Of a DNA stretch of 6,071 nucleotides, positions 5,384 through 6,071 are shown one piece after another. Location of the stretch: positions 1-6,071 of the forward strand of contig DBCN01000087.1 of the NCBI GenBank assembly GCA_002293065.1, given 5' to 3'. The notes under the pieces are model-generated. The model was not told the origin of the DNA. It searched no databases and worked only from the letters and a program-made list of their open reading frames with translations. A program made the position numbers and the translations under genes. Source of the DNA: Opitutia bacterium UBA957 (lineage in GTDB: Bacteria; Verrucomicrobiota; Verrucomicrobiia; Opitutales; UBA953). Each line of letters starts with the position of its first letter. The stretch's first letter is position 1.

Positions 5384-5547
5384 GGTTGGAGATTGGGTGG
5401 GATGGCGGGTTTCCAGCGTTCCTGCGGTATTCCGCAAGCGAAGCGGTGCTCCGTGGGCCACTTTCCTCTTCCCCCAGAGGGGTTTCTGCGTCCAAATGCT
5501 GGCTTATCGCTTCGGCGGGGTTTTCCCGCCGGCACCCACGTTTTTTC
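5384..5547 (+). other. gltX upstream region with hairpin
   Basis: This non-coding gap lies between the divergent tRNA-Ser and gltX and must hold the gltX promoter, but no clear -35/-10 pair is visible. A 7-bp stem with a 5-base loop, CGGCGGG-GTTTT-CCCGCCG, lies at 5513-5531, 16 bp before the gltX ATG. A run of six T at 5541-5546 follows 9 bp later, too far for a standard terminator, though a leader or attenuator role is possible. The minus-strand open frame crossing this region is a read-through of the tRNA gene and not a protein. Confidence 0.5.
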
Positions 5548-6071
5548 ATGTCCCAAGTCCGCGTCCGCTTCGCCCCTAGTCCCACCGGTTTCTTCCACAT
5601 CGGAAGCGCCCGCACGGCCTTGTTCAACTGGCTCTACGCCCGCCACACGGGCGGCAAGTTCATCCTGCGTATCGAAGACACGGACAAGGAGCGCAACTCC
5701 GAGGCTTTCCTCCAGGTGATCCTGGATTCCATGCGCTGGCTGGGGATGGATTGGGACGAGGGTCCCGAGGTCGGCGGCGCCTTTGGCCCGTACTTCCAGT
5801 CGCAGCGCACCGAGCTCTACCAGGCTAAGCTCAAGGAGCTCGCCGCCAAGGGTCGCGCCTACGAAAAGGACGGCGCCTGGTGGCTCCGCCTCGAGGGCGC
5901 CCGCTCGACGGTCTTCGACGATCACCTGAAGAAGGAGATCGAGAAGGTCGACGCCGCCCCGATGGTGCTCGACGACATGGTGCGTGGCCGCGTCGAACGC
6001 GCCGAGGACCGTGACTTCGTGATCTTCCGCTCCAACGGTGAACCGGTCTTCCACTTCGTGAACGTGGTCGA
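5548..6071 (+). CDS. gltX: Glutamyl-tRNA synthetase, 5' part (truncated by window edge)
   Basis: The first 174 codons of a class I aminoacyl-tRNA synthetase that charges tRNA-Glu with glutamate in the cytoplasm. The start MSQVRVRFAPSPTG is the canonical N-terminus. The HIGH-type motif appears as FFHIGSART (H17 to S20) and is followed by FNWLYARHTGG and RIEDTDKERN, which bind ATP and glutamate. Further on come the conserved GRAYEKDG region (about residue 107) and the start of the FHFVNVV-D motif at the window edge; the KMSKS loop and anticodon-binding domains lie outside. The cysteine-bearing zinc motif found after GxAY in some bacterial GluRS is absent here. The ATG at 5548-5550 fits the family, although no Shine-Dalgarno sequence precedes it. 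Minus-strand frames over this stretch are shadows. Confidence 0.97.
   Translation, partial: MSQVRVRFAPSPTGFFHIGSARTALFNWLYARHTGGKFILRIEDTDKERNSEAFLQVILDSMRWLGMDWDEGPEVGGAFGPYFQSQRTELYQAKLKELAAKGRAYEKDGAWWLRLEGARSTVFDDHLKKEIEKVDAAPMVLDDMVRGRVERAEDRDFVIFRSNGEPVFHFVNVV

Noticed and set aside
5380..6054. 224-aa minus-strand frame
   Set aside because: It is antisense to gltX, whose canonical motifs are unmistakable on the plus strand; the product is a low-complexity shadow of high-GC coding DNA.

Overview
This is a GC-rich bacterial chromosomal window with two well-anchored ends. On the right is a housekeeping locus: a complete tRNA-Ser(GGA) gene on the minus strand and, divergent from it, the first 174 codons of gltX (glutamyl-tRNA synthetase), cut by the window edge. 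The rest is accessory-looking DNA: minus-strand genes of mostly unknown function separated by long non-coding stretches filled with hairpin-forming repeats. None of the start codons has a clear Shine-Dalgarno sequence. The GluRS variant, the weak SD usage and the abundant intergenic repeats would fit a Verrucomicrobiota (Opitutae-like) genome, but that assignment is inference and not firm.

Layout from left to right. 1-235: repeat block 1. 236-913 (-): NYN/PIN-like nuclease-domain protein. 935-967: minus-strand intrinsic terminator, preceded on that strand by a possible 48-aa ORF (986-1132). 1160-1390: repeat block 2. 1400-2986 (-): a tight three-gene cluster of small membrane-anchored proteins of unknown function; the first two genes overlap by 7 bp and the third follows after 19 bp. 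3060-3275 (+): possible 71-aa membrane protein, divergent from the cluster. 3281-3603: repeat block 3, a tRNA-flank-like repeat and a 79-bp direct repeat. 3610-4734 (-): a Fic-family AMPylase-type protein with a DUF4172-like N-terminus, an N-terminal inhibitory motif and a probable C-terminal winged helix. Its upstream region carries a perfect 30-bp palindrome plus a third half-site, a strong candidate for an autoregulatory operator. 4865-5251: second copy of the 79-bp repeat, repeat block 4 and a second tRNA-flank repeat that abuts tRNA-Ser.

The most structured part is the fic region. The gene and its operator sit between two 79-bp direct repeats, and these in turn sit between two copies of a roughly 130-bp sequence that, at the right-hand copy, is the natural downstream flank of tRNA-Ser. 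This looks like a small cassette or a tandem duplication at the tRNA 3' end, although no integrase or transposase is visible. A 63-bp repeat with inverted-repeat ends occurs four times, always at the edges of genes, and is accompanied by a second hairpin repeat. No CRISPR array, rRNA or recognisable complete mobile element was found.
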